Shown piece after piece: positions 1 through 6,591 of a stretch of DNA of 16,615 nt. A model generated the notes under the pieces. It was not told the origin of the DNA and ran no database searches. It was given only the letters and a program-made list of their open reading frames with translations. The translations under genes and the position numbers were made by a program. Numbering within the stretch: the first letter of the stretch is position 1; every line of letters begins with the position of its first letter. Source of the stretch: Desulfobacula sp964636495 (GTDB lineage Bacteria > Desulfobacterota > Desulfobacteria > Desulfobacterales > Desulfobacteraceae). Location: contig CAZWSL010000059.1 in assembly GCA_964636495.1 (NCBI GenBank), positions 1 through 16,615 on the forward strand. Reading direction: 5' to 3'.

Positions 1-120
1 GCAGTGATAATGGTTTGCTTTAACATCTGTTTCATGTAATATCAAAATAATCAAACTTGCTTCCACATCCTTAATGTAAGCAAAGGGGCGGAGCTATTCA
101 AAAAAAAGAATATTTAAAAT

Positions 121-143
121 GGAGATCCCGTATAAAGGTCTCC
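121..143. promoter_or_regulatory. Short stem-loop just upstream of the DUF3786-like gene
   Basis: GGAGATC (121-127) pairs with GGTCTCC (137-143) over 7 bp, with one G-T pair and a 9-nt loop. The sequence GAGATCCCGTATAAAGGTCTC (122-142 in part) matches the left end of the mobile repeat at 9580-9600 at 16 of 21 positions. It may therefore be a collapsed remnant of that element rather than a dedicated operator. It sits 14 nt before the start codon and ends next to the weak ribosome-binding GGGG at 148-151, so it could affect translation initiation. No T-run follows, so it is not an ordinary terminator. Confidence 0.4.
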
Positions 144-157
144 AGATGGGGTAAGAA

Positions 158-760
158 ATGGCAGACAATTATGCAAAAATTGTTAAAAACAATCTTAATC
201 GGCTGTACGGTCATCTGCCGGAAGATCTTGCAGAGAACCTTCCAGGGGAACAAGATGGAGAGCGGTTTGTTTTTGATGCATTTGGCGAAAAATGTGTCAT
301 TGAGCCGGATAGAATCACGCTTGGTCAGGAGGAACACTCTTCCGTGTTTGGAATTTTAATCTCTCTTTATGCCTTGAATGCCTGCTCAGACCTTTGTGTT
401 CCACTACCCCTCAAATCATTCAAAGAGTTTCCCGACAGCATGCCTTATGTGGGAGCGTTTACAACCCATACTGAACACCTTCTTGTTCCGCATGTCACCA
501 AAATTAAAGAAACGGTACAAAAGATCACCCATACGCTTAAAGGGCAGAAAGCTCCTTCTGAAACAAACGGCGATTTTTCCTTTACTGTTTATCCTTTGCC
601 GAAAATTGCACTGTGCTATATTTTTTATGAAGCAGATGATGATTTCCCGGCTTCGGTAACATGCCTCTATTCAAACAACGCAAATTTATTTATGCCGGTG
701 GATGGACTTGCTGATGTGGGGGAATACACATCCAGAAAAATTTTAAACCTGATAAGTTGA
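158..760 (+). CDS. DUF3786-like domain protein
   Basis: This is a 200-residue soluble protein with no signal peptide or membrane segment. The N-terminal part (about 1-60) is charged. A hydrophobic stretch FGILISLYAL lies at 64-73. The C-terminal third holds PLPKI at 146-150, then IFYEADDDFPASV and a leucine-rich end. This order, PLPKIxL followed by YxxDxxFPxS and a closing (A/D)LGEYT-like helix, is what I associate with the DUF3786 family, common in sulfate reducers and other anaerobic Desulfobacterota. Its biochemical role is unknown, and I see no cysteine cluster for an Fe-S site in this copy. The ATG at 158 is preceded only by a weak GGGG (148-151), but no better in-frame start is visible. 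The family name is from memory of motif pattern, not from a search. Confidence 0.62.
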   Translation: MADNYAKIVKNNLNRLYGHLPEDLAENLPGEQDGERFVFDAFGEKCVIEPDRITLGQEEHSSVFGILISLYALNACSDLCVPLPLKSFKEFPDSMPYVGAFTTHTEHLLVPHVTKIKETVQKITHTLKGQKAPSETNGDFSFTVYPLPKIALCYIFYEADDDFPASVTCLYSNNANLFMPVDGLADVGEYTSRKILNLIS

Positions 761-921
761 CGACCAGCACTTGAATGATGCCTTTAAACCATCAACAATC
801 AGGTTTGAAGAAAAATGAGAAGGAATCATTTGGTGAAAGAATTTAAATTTAATAAAACAGATGCGTTTATAAACCAGTGAGTTCTGCTCTCAACAATAAA
901 AACGATACTTGATCAGCAGTC

Positions 922-1410
922 ATGAATATTCGTGAAGCAAATAAATCTGATATTTCAATGATAGCAGCGGTTATCCGGAAATCATATGCTACCGTCGCTC
1001 AAATATACAGCCTGACTTTGGAAAACTGCCCCAAGCATCCTTCAAATTGCTCAGTTGAATGGGTAGAGAGTGATATGGAAAGAGGTGTAAAATACTTTGT
1101 AATTGAATCAAGTGATGAGATCATTGGCTGCATTGCATTTGAAAAAGCAACCCGAGAGACATGCTATCTTGAACGTCTGGCTGTTATTCCTGAAAAAAGA
1201 AATCAGGGGGCAGGTCTGAAACTTGTTCACTATTTTTTAAGAGAGGCTGAGTCACTTGAATTTGAGAAAATTGGTATCGGAATTATAGCAAAACAACAGG
1301 ATTTAAAAGAGTGGTATCAAAAGATCGGATTTGTTGAAACAGGTAGAAAATCATTTCATCATTTACCGTTTGAAGTCGCTTTTATGGAGTATCGTATTCA
1401 AAATAAATAA
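922..1410 (+). CDS. GNAT family N-acetyltransferase
   Basis: This 162-residue protein has the GCN5-related acetyltransferase fold. The acetyl-CoA pyrophosphate loop is RNQGAG at 93-98, in the usual place after strand 4 (LERLAVIP, 83-90). The C-terminal WYQKIGFVETG (131-141) is the usual helix-strand that closes the fold. An N-terminal ENCPKHPSNC segment (34-43) occurs in a subset of GNATs, where it forms part of the substrate side. The acceptor substrate cannot be told from sequence. The ATG at 922 has no clear Shine-Dalgarno, but an in-frame TGA lies a few codons upstream, which excludes a longer form. The preceding 161-bp gap holds only unrecognised 20-codon ORFs. The gene stands alone and is followed by a mobile repeat and the SDR gene. 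Confidence 0.85.
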   Translation: MNIREANKSDISMIAAVIRKSYATVAQIYSLTLENCPKHPSNCSVEWVESDMERGVKYFVIESSDEIIGCIAFEKATRETCYLERLAVIPEKRNQGAGLKLVHYFLREAESLEFEKIGIGIIAKQQDLKEWYQKIGFVETGRKSFHHLPFEVAFMEYRIQNK

Positions 1411-1547
1411 CACCTGCTGTAGCTTTCCCTGTTTGTTACAGTTCAGGGTCACGCCAGATGCTTTTTATCAGATCAAGATGGCTATAAAAAAGTTGAAAGA
1501 CATTTGCGATTAAAAAGAACCATAATAATAAAAACAGGCAATGGGAA

Positions 1548-1631
1548 GAGATCTCTGCATAATGTTTAATTTTGTTATAATTTCCATCTTCCGTGGGAAT
1601 CGGACAAAAAAGGGTGTTGTGCAAAGCCTTC
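1548..1631 (-). mobile_element. Miniature inverted-repeat element, copy A (long, promoter-bearing form)
   Basis: This is an 84-bp copy lying in the opposite orientation to the copies at 9580 and 15934. It starts GAGATCTCTGCATAATG and ends TGTGCAAAGCCTTC, with ends complementary at 10 of 15 positions. The core CTTCCGTGG near 1588 matches the reverse complement of CCACGGAAG in the 9580 copy. It carries an extra 11 bp (GTTATAATTTC, from about 1575) that the 9580 and 15934 copies lack. Flanks GGGAA (1543-1547) and TGGAA (1632-1636) may be a decayed 5-bp target duplication. The element encodes no protein. The 1411-1547 region upstream holds no gene I recognise. Confidence 0.6.
1554..1581 (+). promoter_or_regulatory. 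Extended -10 promoter inside repeat copy A
   Basis: TGTTATAAT at 1573-1581 is a perfect extended -10 (TGn plus TATAAT). The -35 position holds only TCTGCA (1554-1559, 16-bp spacer), so the promoter would depend on the extended -10. A start near 1588 would give a leader of about 63 nt before the SDR gene at 1651. The same hexamers recur in repeat copy B before the cyclase gene. Confidence 0.45.
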
Positions 1632-1650
1632 TGGAAAAAGGAGAATCATC

Positions 1651-2667
1651 ATGAAAGCTCTTGTTACGGGTGCAAACGGGCATCTTGGGTTTAATTTAGT
1701 CAAAGCTTTGCTGAAAACAGAGAATACGGTTCGGGGAAGCATTCGCTCCCTGAAAAACACCCGGAGTGTACAGCGGTTGAAATCTCTTGGAGATGTGGAA
1801 ATAGTGGAAGCAAACCTGGACCGGCCGGATCAGCTCAGGGCTGCCATGGAGGGGGTCGATATATTATTCCATGTGGCTGCAGTATATTCCTATACAGAAG
1901 CTGGCAGGGATCAGGAAATTATTGATGCATCGTTAAAAGGAGTCAAAAACACATTTTATGCTGCTTATGAAGCCAGGGTTAAAAAAATCGTATTGACCTC
2001 TTCCGTTGTCACCCTGCCATTGAGACCGTTTGGTACGTCCCCTGCAGATGAAAACGAGTGGACAAGCGACACAAGGGTTCCCTATCTTAAGGCAAAAACT
2101 GAAGGCGAGAAACTGGCCTGGGAAATAGCCAAAGACAAAAAGTTGAATCTGGTATCTGTTCTGCCAGGTGCTATAGGAGGTCCGGGCTTTGCGAGAAATA
2201 CACCAACCATTGATTTTTTTGAAGCGATGATGATGGGTGCTATGAGGCTTGCGGTAATAGAGATGAACTTCCCCTATGTTGATGTCAGAGATGTTGCATC
2301 TGCCCATATTCTTGCCGGGGAGCAGGAGTGTGAGGGACGGTTTATTGCCTGTAATGACACAGCCCCGATGTTTCGGGAACTTATTGAAATCATGCATGGT
2401 ATTGATCCCAAAATACCATTGCCCCTCATGACCCTGCCCAATTTTATGGTGGGAAGCACGGTATTTTTTGACAAATTAAACCACCGGTTGCTGGGAACAC
2501 CCTTGACGCTTAATCCGGAATTAATCGCTACTGTGAAAGGAAAATCCTATAATTTCAGCAACCGGCGCATAAAGGACAACCTGGGCTGGCAGCAGCAATT
2601 TTCACTTGAGCAGAGCCTGAGTGACACAATAGATGAGATAAAAAAGCTAAAAAGCCGGAAGGGATAG
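1651..2667 (+). CDS. Extended SDR family NAD(P)-dependent reductase/epimerase (dihydroflavonol-4-reductase-like)
   Basis: This is a 338-residue extended short-chain dehydrogenase/reductase. The dinucleotide-binding loop GANGHLG is at 7-13. The catalytic set is visible as TSS (116-118) and YLKAK (Y145, K149), and VDVRDVASAH at 210-219 is typical of the dihydroflavonol-reductase-like and HpnA-like branch. No membrane segment is present, so it is cytosolic. It probably reduces or epimerises a sugar, nucleotide sugar or related carbonyl, and the substrate is unknown. The start is secure: AAGGAG at 1639-1643 lies 7 nt before the ATG. It heads a loose cluster with a nucleotidyltransferase and a TIM-barrel isomerase, consistent with sugar modification, although the next gene starts 178 bp downstream. 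Confidence 0.85.
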   Translation: MKALVTGANGHLGFNLVKALLKTENTVRGSIRSLKNTRSVQRLKSLGDVEIVEANLDRPDQLRAAMEGVDILFHVAAVYSYTEAGRDQEIIDASLKGVKNTFYAAYEARVKKIVLTSSVVTLPLRPFGTSPADENEWTSDTRVPYLKAKTEGEKLAWEIAKDKKLNLVSVLPGAIGGPGFARNTPTIDFFEAMMMGAMRLAVIEMNFPYVDVRDVASAHILAGEQECEGRFIACNDTAPMFRELIEIMHGIDPKIPLPLMTLPNFMVGSTVFFDKLNHRLLGTPLTLNPELIATVKGKSYNFSNRRIKDNLGWQQQFSLEQSLSDTIDEIKKLKSRKG

Positions 2668-2845
2668 ATTTTTGAATGGACGTTATATTGTCGACAATTA
2701 CTGTGATTCAATACAAATAGAGAGGTTATCAAAAACCAGCAACTGACCATGCAGATTCAAAGGCAAATTCAGCTGACAAAAAAACGCGCGGTTGATCAGC
2801 ATTGTTTATCTTGTAGGTGGTGTTTCAGGAAAAAAGGAGTCAGAG

Positions 2846-3589
2846 GTGAATAGAGGTAGAGAACGGTTTCCTTCGACTGCAGTGATCCTTGCCGCAGGCA
2901 TGGGGTCACGGCTGCTGCCGCATACAGACCACACACCCAAGCCTCTGCTTCAATTTAATGAAAAACCGGTTCTCGGGTATATCTTTGAATCTTTGATACA
3001 GGCAAGGATAAAAAAGGTGATCTTGGTCATCCATCACCTTGAAGAGAAGATTATCCAGTATGCTGATCAAAATTTCAACAATGATGTTGATCTTGTTTTC
3101 TGCCACCAGCCGGCTTTGACCGGGACCATCACTGCGCTGCAGCATGCAGGCGAAAAAATGAAAAACGATCCAGACAGGTATTTCCTTGTTCTGGCTGCTG
3201 ATCACCTTCTGCCCCTGAATCATATAACCGACCTCACCCGGTTCCATACCAGCGGCAGCCAGGAGATATCGGTCAGTGTCAGGAAGATTCATAAAACAAG
3301 AACCAGTCAGGCAAATATCACGCTTCTGGATGATGCAGCCAACATCGTGTCTATAATTGAAAAACCGGATATAATGCCGGAAGCGGATTATTGCCATTCA
3401 GCCTATCTGATTTACATCCTGCCGTTTACCATTTTTAATGACCTTCACCGGATCAGCATGTCAAAACGGGGAGAATATGAACTGCCTGAAGCAGTGAATA
3501 CGGGGATTGGAAACGGACTGTCTGTCAGAGCGTTTGTAGTGGAAAATTTCCCCAACTGGGAAAAGCATTATGCAAAGATCTCTCCATGA
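2846..3589 (+). CDS. Sugar-phosphate nucleotidyltransferase family protein (C-terminus built from a mobile repeat)
   Basis: I choose the GTG at 2846 because GGAG (2836-2839) lies 6 nt upstream. A longer in-frame TTG at 2792 has no ribosome-binding site. The 247-residue product shows the nucleotide-binding signature LAAGMGSRL (16-24), the PKPLL motif (31-35), AADH (117-120) with the metal-binding Asp119, and EKP (172-174). This is the GT-A-like fold of RmlA/GalU/MobA-type enzymes, which couple NTP with a phosphorylated sugar or alcohol to give an NDP-product and pyrophosphate. The base and sugar are unknown. The last codons (HYAKISP and stop) fall in a repeat fragment, and the usual C-terminal 'W.dIdTPeDL'-type segment is missing, so the end may be slightly truncated. 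It probably works with the flanking SDR and isomerase. Confidence 0.8.
   Translation: MNRGRERFPSTAVILAAGMGSRLLPHTDHTPKPLLQFNEKPVLGYIFESLIQARIKKVILVIHHLEEKIIQYADQNFNNDVDLVFCHQPALTGTITALQHAGEKMKNDPDRYFLVLAADHLLPLNHITDLTRFHTSGSQEISVSVRKIHKTRTSQANITLLDDAANIVSIIEKPDIMPEADYCHSAYLIYILPFTIFNDLHRISMSKRGEYELPEAVNTGIGNGLSVRAFVVENFPNWEKHYAKISP
3564..3582 (+). repeat. Repeat end fragment, copy E, inside the 3' end of the nucleotidyltransferase gene
   Basis: AGCATTATGCAAAGATCTC here is identical to the right end of the mobile element at 9633-9651. The identity continues one base further, giving 20 identical bases. It also matches, in reverse complement, the first 19 bases of copy B (4663-4681). The rest of the element is not visible upstream, apart from a possible GGGAAAA link, so this is a truncated end. 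No target duplication is found. Confidence 0.6.
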
Positions 3590-3649
3590 TACCGGATAGT
3601 GCTTAAACAATTTACGTGACTGCATAACCATTAAATGAAAGAGAATATG

Positions 3650-4417
3650 ATGAAAATAGGCATAATGAATAACCCGTTAAAATCACTCTATGATGAAGCC
3701 GAACTCTGTGGAAAAAATGGTTTCGACTTTTTAGATTTAACAATCGAAGGTCCCAACGCCACCAGCGTTGATATGGCTAAACTGAGTCAGACCCTTGATG
3801 CCTATGGTTTATTTATCACCGGACATACAGACCCGTGTCTTCCGTATGCGTATCCGATTCGGGGAATCCGGGAAGCCTGCTTTATGGAACTGAAGCGATG
3901 TGCAGGGATATTTTCCACCCTGGGAGCGAAGATCATGAATATCCACCCCTGCTATTTTTCTCCGCCAGCTATGAGAAAAGATCTGGTCTCATTCCATATA
4001 GAGGCATTACAACCCATTGTTGAAATGGCTGCATCATACGGACTTACAGTGGTTTTAGAAAATTATAAAGCCCCTTTTGACCGGGTTTCCACCTTTAAAA
4101 GCATTCTGGCAGAAGTACCCGGTTTAAAACTGCATCTTGATTTCGGGCACACAAATTTCGGAATTAACAGTCATGAGGTTTTCTGCGGAGAGCTGGGAGA
4201 ATATATAAAGCATGTTCACTTTTCTGACAACCGATCCAGATCTGATGATCACATGCCTCTGGGCGTAGGAACCGTGAACTGGAAAAAAGCAGTGAATTCA
4301 TTAAAGACAGCAGGTTACAATCGTACCATTACCCTGGAAATTTTCTGCCATGATCCGGGCATACAGCATAAATATCTGGACCTGAGCCGAGAATTTTTGC
4401 TGGAGCTCTTGGAGTAG
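3650..4417 (+). CDS. TIM-barrel sugar phosphate isomerase/epimerase (xylose isomerase-like, AP endonuclease 2 family)
   Basis: Three ATGs are close together (3635, 3647, 3650). I prefer 3650 because AAAGAGA (3638-3644) can serve as its ribosome-binding site and the protein then begins MKIGIMNNP, with the first barrel strand at once. The 3635 start would add five residues. The product has 255 residues. Barrel-strand ends carry the usual metal and catalytic residues, numbered from 3635: His64 (TGHTD), His104 (NIHP), Glu142 (VLENY), Asp169 and His172 (HLDFGHTNF), His195 (HVHFSDN) and Glu235 (LEIF). Members isomerise or epimerise sugars or inositols with a divalent metal. The substrate is unknown. 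It follows the nucleotidyltransferase by 60 bp and is probably co-transcribed with it. Confidence 0.82.
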   Translation: MKIGIMNNPLKSLYDEAELCGKNGFDFLDLTIEGPNATSVDMAKLSQTLDAYGLFITGHTDPCLPYAYPIRGIREACFMELKRCAGIFSTLGAKIMNIHPCYFSPPAMRKDLVSFHIEALQPIVEMAASYGLTVVLENYKAPFDRVSTFKSILAEVPGLKLHLDFGHTNFGINSHEVFCGELGEYIKHVHFSDNRSRSDDHMPLGVGTVNWKKAVNSLKTAGYNRTITLEIFCHDPGIQHKYLDLSREFLLELLE

Positions 4418-4662
4418 TGTCACTCTCTCCCCACTGTTTCTGTAAGGAACTGACTGGCACAATCAACTTAAAAAGCAGGCTGCACTGTACACCTCATTGA
4501 CAGGAACATATGCGGGGGCTGTCTGGACAATCGAATGATAATATGCTACAGCTCGAGCGTTATTCTGTTATGGAGACGAAACAGAAGTAAAGTTTGAGCA
4601 GCAGGGAATGAGAAATGAGAACTGACTATTCCGACTCTTTTCGGGTCTTTTTACAAACCATT
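4418..4662. other. Gene-free stretch between the isomerase and repeat copy B
   Basis: No recognised gene lies here. The only ORFs are a few short reading frames of up to 15 codons after an ATG. A weak terminator-like hairpin CCGA-CTCTTT-TCGG at 4631-4644 is followed by GTCTTTTT (4645-4652). Its stem is only 4 bp, so its role in ending the sugar cluster is uncertain. A TTGACA at 4497-4502 has no -10 at the proper distance. Confidence 0.35.
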
Positions 4663-4696
4663 GAGATCTTTGCATAATGCTCAATTTTGTTATAGT
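4663..4696 (-). repeat. Repeat copy B (half element with outward promoter)
   Basis: It begins GAGATCTTTGCATAATG and matches copy A (1548-1581) at 30 of 34 positions. Its first 26 bp are identical, in reverse complement, to 9626-9651 of copy C. After TATAGT (4691-4696) the similarity stops, and neither the CTTCCGTGG core nor the second end is present. It is therefore a truncated element that kept only the promoter-bearing half, immediately upstream of the cyclase gene. Confidence 0.6.
4669..4696 (+). promoter_or_regulatory. Putative promoter of the cyclase gene, carried by repeat copy B
   Basis: TTTGCA (4669-4674), a 16-bp spacer and TATAGT (4691-4696) preceded by TGT form an extended -10 promoter. 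A start near 4703 would give a leader of about 55 nt to the GTG at 4758. The arrangement copies that in front of the SDR gene. Confidence 0.45.
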
Positions 4697-4757
4697 GCAA
4701 GGAGAAGGGAAGCAATAATCCTGCAGATGAAGTCGAAGAACAGCTGAAGGGGGGATT

Positions 4758-6326
4758 GTGAGCAAGATACATATAATAACGCCTCTGGTCAATGTGCTGG
4801 GAGCGGTTACCATTTATCTCTATTTTTCTTTTTTCCTCTCTTTTGGTGAAATTGAAATTGATCCTGATATTCCCGGATATTTTCGTCCGGTTTTTGCCAC
4901 TGCAGGAACGATTGTTCTCTGTTTATTCGGGATATTTTTCTTCCGGCTGTTCAAGAATGTCATGTTTGATGTGGCCTATGGCAGGATCAGGATCAATACC
5001 TTTGAAGAGTATGAAATTCACCGCCTCCAGAGGGATGCACTCCGGTTCCCCATGGCAGCGTCGGCAGTGGCATTTATGGTCTGGATAGTGGCTGGTTTTA
5101 TGTTTGGTTTTTTAGAGCCCATACTCGAATACAGGATTTTTGAGGTTCAGACGCCGGATCTTGTAATCTGCATGAGACGCTTTCTGGGAATTTCGCTTTT
5201 GGGGGGCGGTGTTACATCCATGATGCTCTATTTTATTCTGGAAAACACCTGGCGGCCCCTTATTCCCAATTTTTTCCCTGAAGGCCATCTGAGCCGGGTC
5301 AAGCACGTGTTCAGGTTGAATGTTCAAAAACGATTTTTGATCGTATTTTTAGGAATTATTTTCATTCCTCTCCCCTGCATGGGACTGGCAGTTTATTACA
5401 GTGTCCGGGCAATGCATATGGCAGACTCCTTCACAAGGAATCAGATCATGTCTTCTCTTGTGTGGGAACTGGGATTTATTGGCCTGGATGCGCTGGCTAT
5501 TGTGCTGATGCTGGCTTATTTCCTGTCAAAAAGTATTTCCGTACCGCTTTCAAGTATTAAAAATGCCATCAAGGAGGTTGAGAATAATAACCTTGACACC
5601 AGGGTGGATATTCAGTCCAATGATGAACTGGGAGATGTGGCTGAAGGATTTAACCTGATGATTAAAAGTCTGAATGAGAGCCAGAAACTTCGGGAATCAT
5701 TCGGTAAGTATGTCTGCAAGGAGATCCGGGATGAAATCATTGCCGGAAACGCTTCCCTTGATGGTGAAATGAAACGGGTTACCCTGCTCTTTTCCGACCT
5801 GCGCAATTTTACAGGGCTTGTAGAGAAAAATCATCCCAGACATGTGGTCAAGATCATGAATCAATATTTTAATGAAATGACCCTGGCTGTAAAAGATCAT
5901 AAAGGACTTATTCTGCAGTATGTAGGAGATGAAATAGAGGCGGTCTTCGGAGCACCCACCGGGTATGACGACCATCCGGAAATGGCTGTAAAAGCAGCTC
6001 TTGATATGAGGAGCAGGCTGGAACACTTAAATAAAAAATTCAAACGGCAGGGATTTGAGCCACTGGCCCATGGGATCGGCATCCATTCGGGTTCAGTGCT
6101 GGCAGGAAATATCGGCAGCAAAGAGAGAAGATCCTATGCCCTGGTCGGTGATACAGTCAACTCTGTATCCAGAATTGAAGGACTGACCAAGAAGTATGGA
6201 TGTGATATTATATTAAGCCAGACCACCTGTAACCTTTTAACCGGATTGTATTCCACACAACAGCTTGACCCCGTTAACGTCAGGGGAAGAAAAGAAGAAC
6301 TGATTGTCTACAAACTTCTGCATTAA
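4758..6326 (+). CDS. Membrane-bound class III adenylate/guanylate cyclase with HAMP domain
   Basis: GTG at 4758 is the start, because AAGGGGGG (4747-4754) lies just upstream. The 522-residue protein has about six membrane segments (roughly 7-29, 45-66, 98-120, 141-162, 192-214, 234-257), a HAMP linker (about 255-310) and a C-terminal class III cyclase domain (about 335-520). Metal-binding aspartates are Asp347 (FSDLR) and Asp391 (GDEIEAVFG). Transition-state residues Asn468 and Arg472 (NSVSR) and Asp465 (GDTVN) are present. The canonical base-selecting lysine is Gln387 (LQYVGD), so ATP versus GTP specificity is open. The product would be cAMP or cGMP, made as a membrane homodimer in response to an unknown signal. 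The SulP transporter at 13158 in this window has a cyclic-nucleotide pocket. Confidence 0.88.
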   Translation: MSKIHIITPLVNVLGAVTIYLYFSFFLSFGEIEIDPDIPGYFRPVFATAGTIVLCLFGIFFFRLFKNVMFDVAYGRIRINTFEEYEIHRLQRDALRFPMAASAVAFMVWIVAGFMFGFLEPILEYRIFEVQTPDLVICMRRFLGISLLGGGVTSMMLYFILENTWRPLIPNFFPEGHLSRVKHVFRLNVQKRFLIVFLGIIFIPLPCMGLAVYYSVRAMHMADSFTRNQIMSSLVWELGFIGLDALAIVLMLAYFLSKSISVPLSSIKNAIKEVENNNLDTRVDIQSNDELGDVAEGFNLMIKSLNESQKLRESFGKYVCKEIRDEIIAGNASLDGEMKRVTLLFSDLRNFTGLVEKNHPRHVVKIMNQYFNEMTLAVKDHKGLILQYVGDEIEAVFGAPTGYDDHPEMAVKAALDMRSRLEHLNKKFKRQGFEPLAHGIGIHSGSVLAGNIGSKERRSYALVGDTVNSVSRIEGLTKKYGCDIILSQTTCNLLTGLYSTQQLDPVNVRGRKEELIVYKLLH

Positions 6327-6591
6327 AGCAATATTAAAAACGATTTTCGGATTATTGAAACCGCTTGTCTTTGAAGGGTGCCCGCTTTTAACCAATAGCA
6401 TCAGAATCTGAAAATTATTATCCTCAACATATTCAATGTATTCCTCTGTTATAATTTTCATCCTCCTTTTATTAAACCAAAATTGAAAATTTCGTAGAGG
6501 TTTCATACATATACTATTTGAAAATGAGGCATTTTTCGATTAATCTTTATAGCTAAAAAGGAAATGAGCAACAGATAAAGGAAGTTCTACC
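6327..6591. other. Gene-poor spacer between cyclase and nhaA
   Basis: This A+T-rich stretch of 265 bp holds no gene I can defend. A minus-strand frame from about 6460 reads MKIITEEYIEYVEDNN and continues into the antisense of the cyclase end. It has AAAGGAGG directly abutting its ATG, which leaves no spacing, so I do not call it. An imperfect palindrome GAAAATG-AGG-CATTTTTC lies near 6520-6538 without a T-run. Confidence 0.3.

Noticed and set aside
1331..1513. Frame ending VTPDAFYQIKMAIKKLKDIC after the acetyltransferase
   Set aside because: It looks protein-like at its end, but most of it overlaps the acetyltransferase in another frame, it has no ribosome-binding site, and a second frame over the same bases looks equally plausible. 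Possibly a decayed fragment, but not supportable.
2688..2697. Palindrome TTGTCGACAA as a possible operator
   Set aside because: It is a single 10-bp palindrome with no second copy and no well-spaced promoter nearby, so chance is likely.
2792..2845. Longer nucleotidyltransferase starting with TTG at 2792
   Set aside because: There is no ribosome-binding site before it, and the added 18 residues precede the normal family beginning. GTG 2846 has GGAG at the right spacing.
2749..2852. 34-codon frame with CLSCRWC before the nucleotidyltransferase
   Set aside because: It has no ribosome-binding site and overlaps the real start. The cysteine spacing alone does not support a zinc protein.
4497..4502. 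TTGACA as a -35 box
   Set aside because: No -10 hexamer lies 16-18 bp downstream.
5897..6121. Antisense frames inside the cyclase, transporter and aminotransferase genes
   Set aside because: They lie opposite strongly supported coding sequence, lack ribosome-binding sites and have no recognisable motifs.
6237..6506. Minus-strand 89-codon frame antisense to the cyclase 3' end
   Set aside because: The only good Shine-Dalgarno (AAAGGAGG) touches the internal ATG with no spacing, about a third of the frame is the shadow of the cyclase C-terminus, and the product resembles nothing I know.
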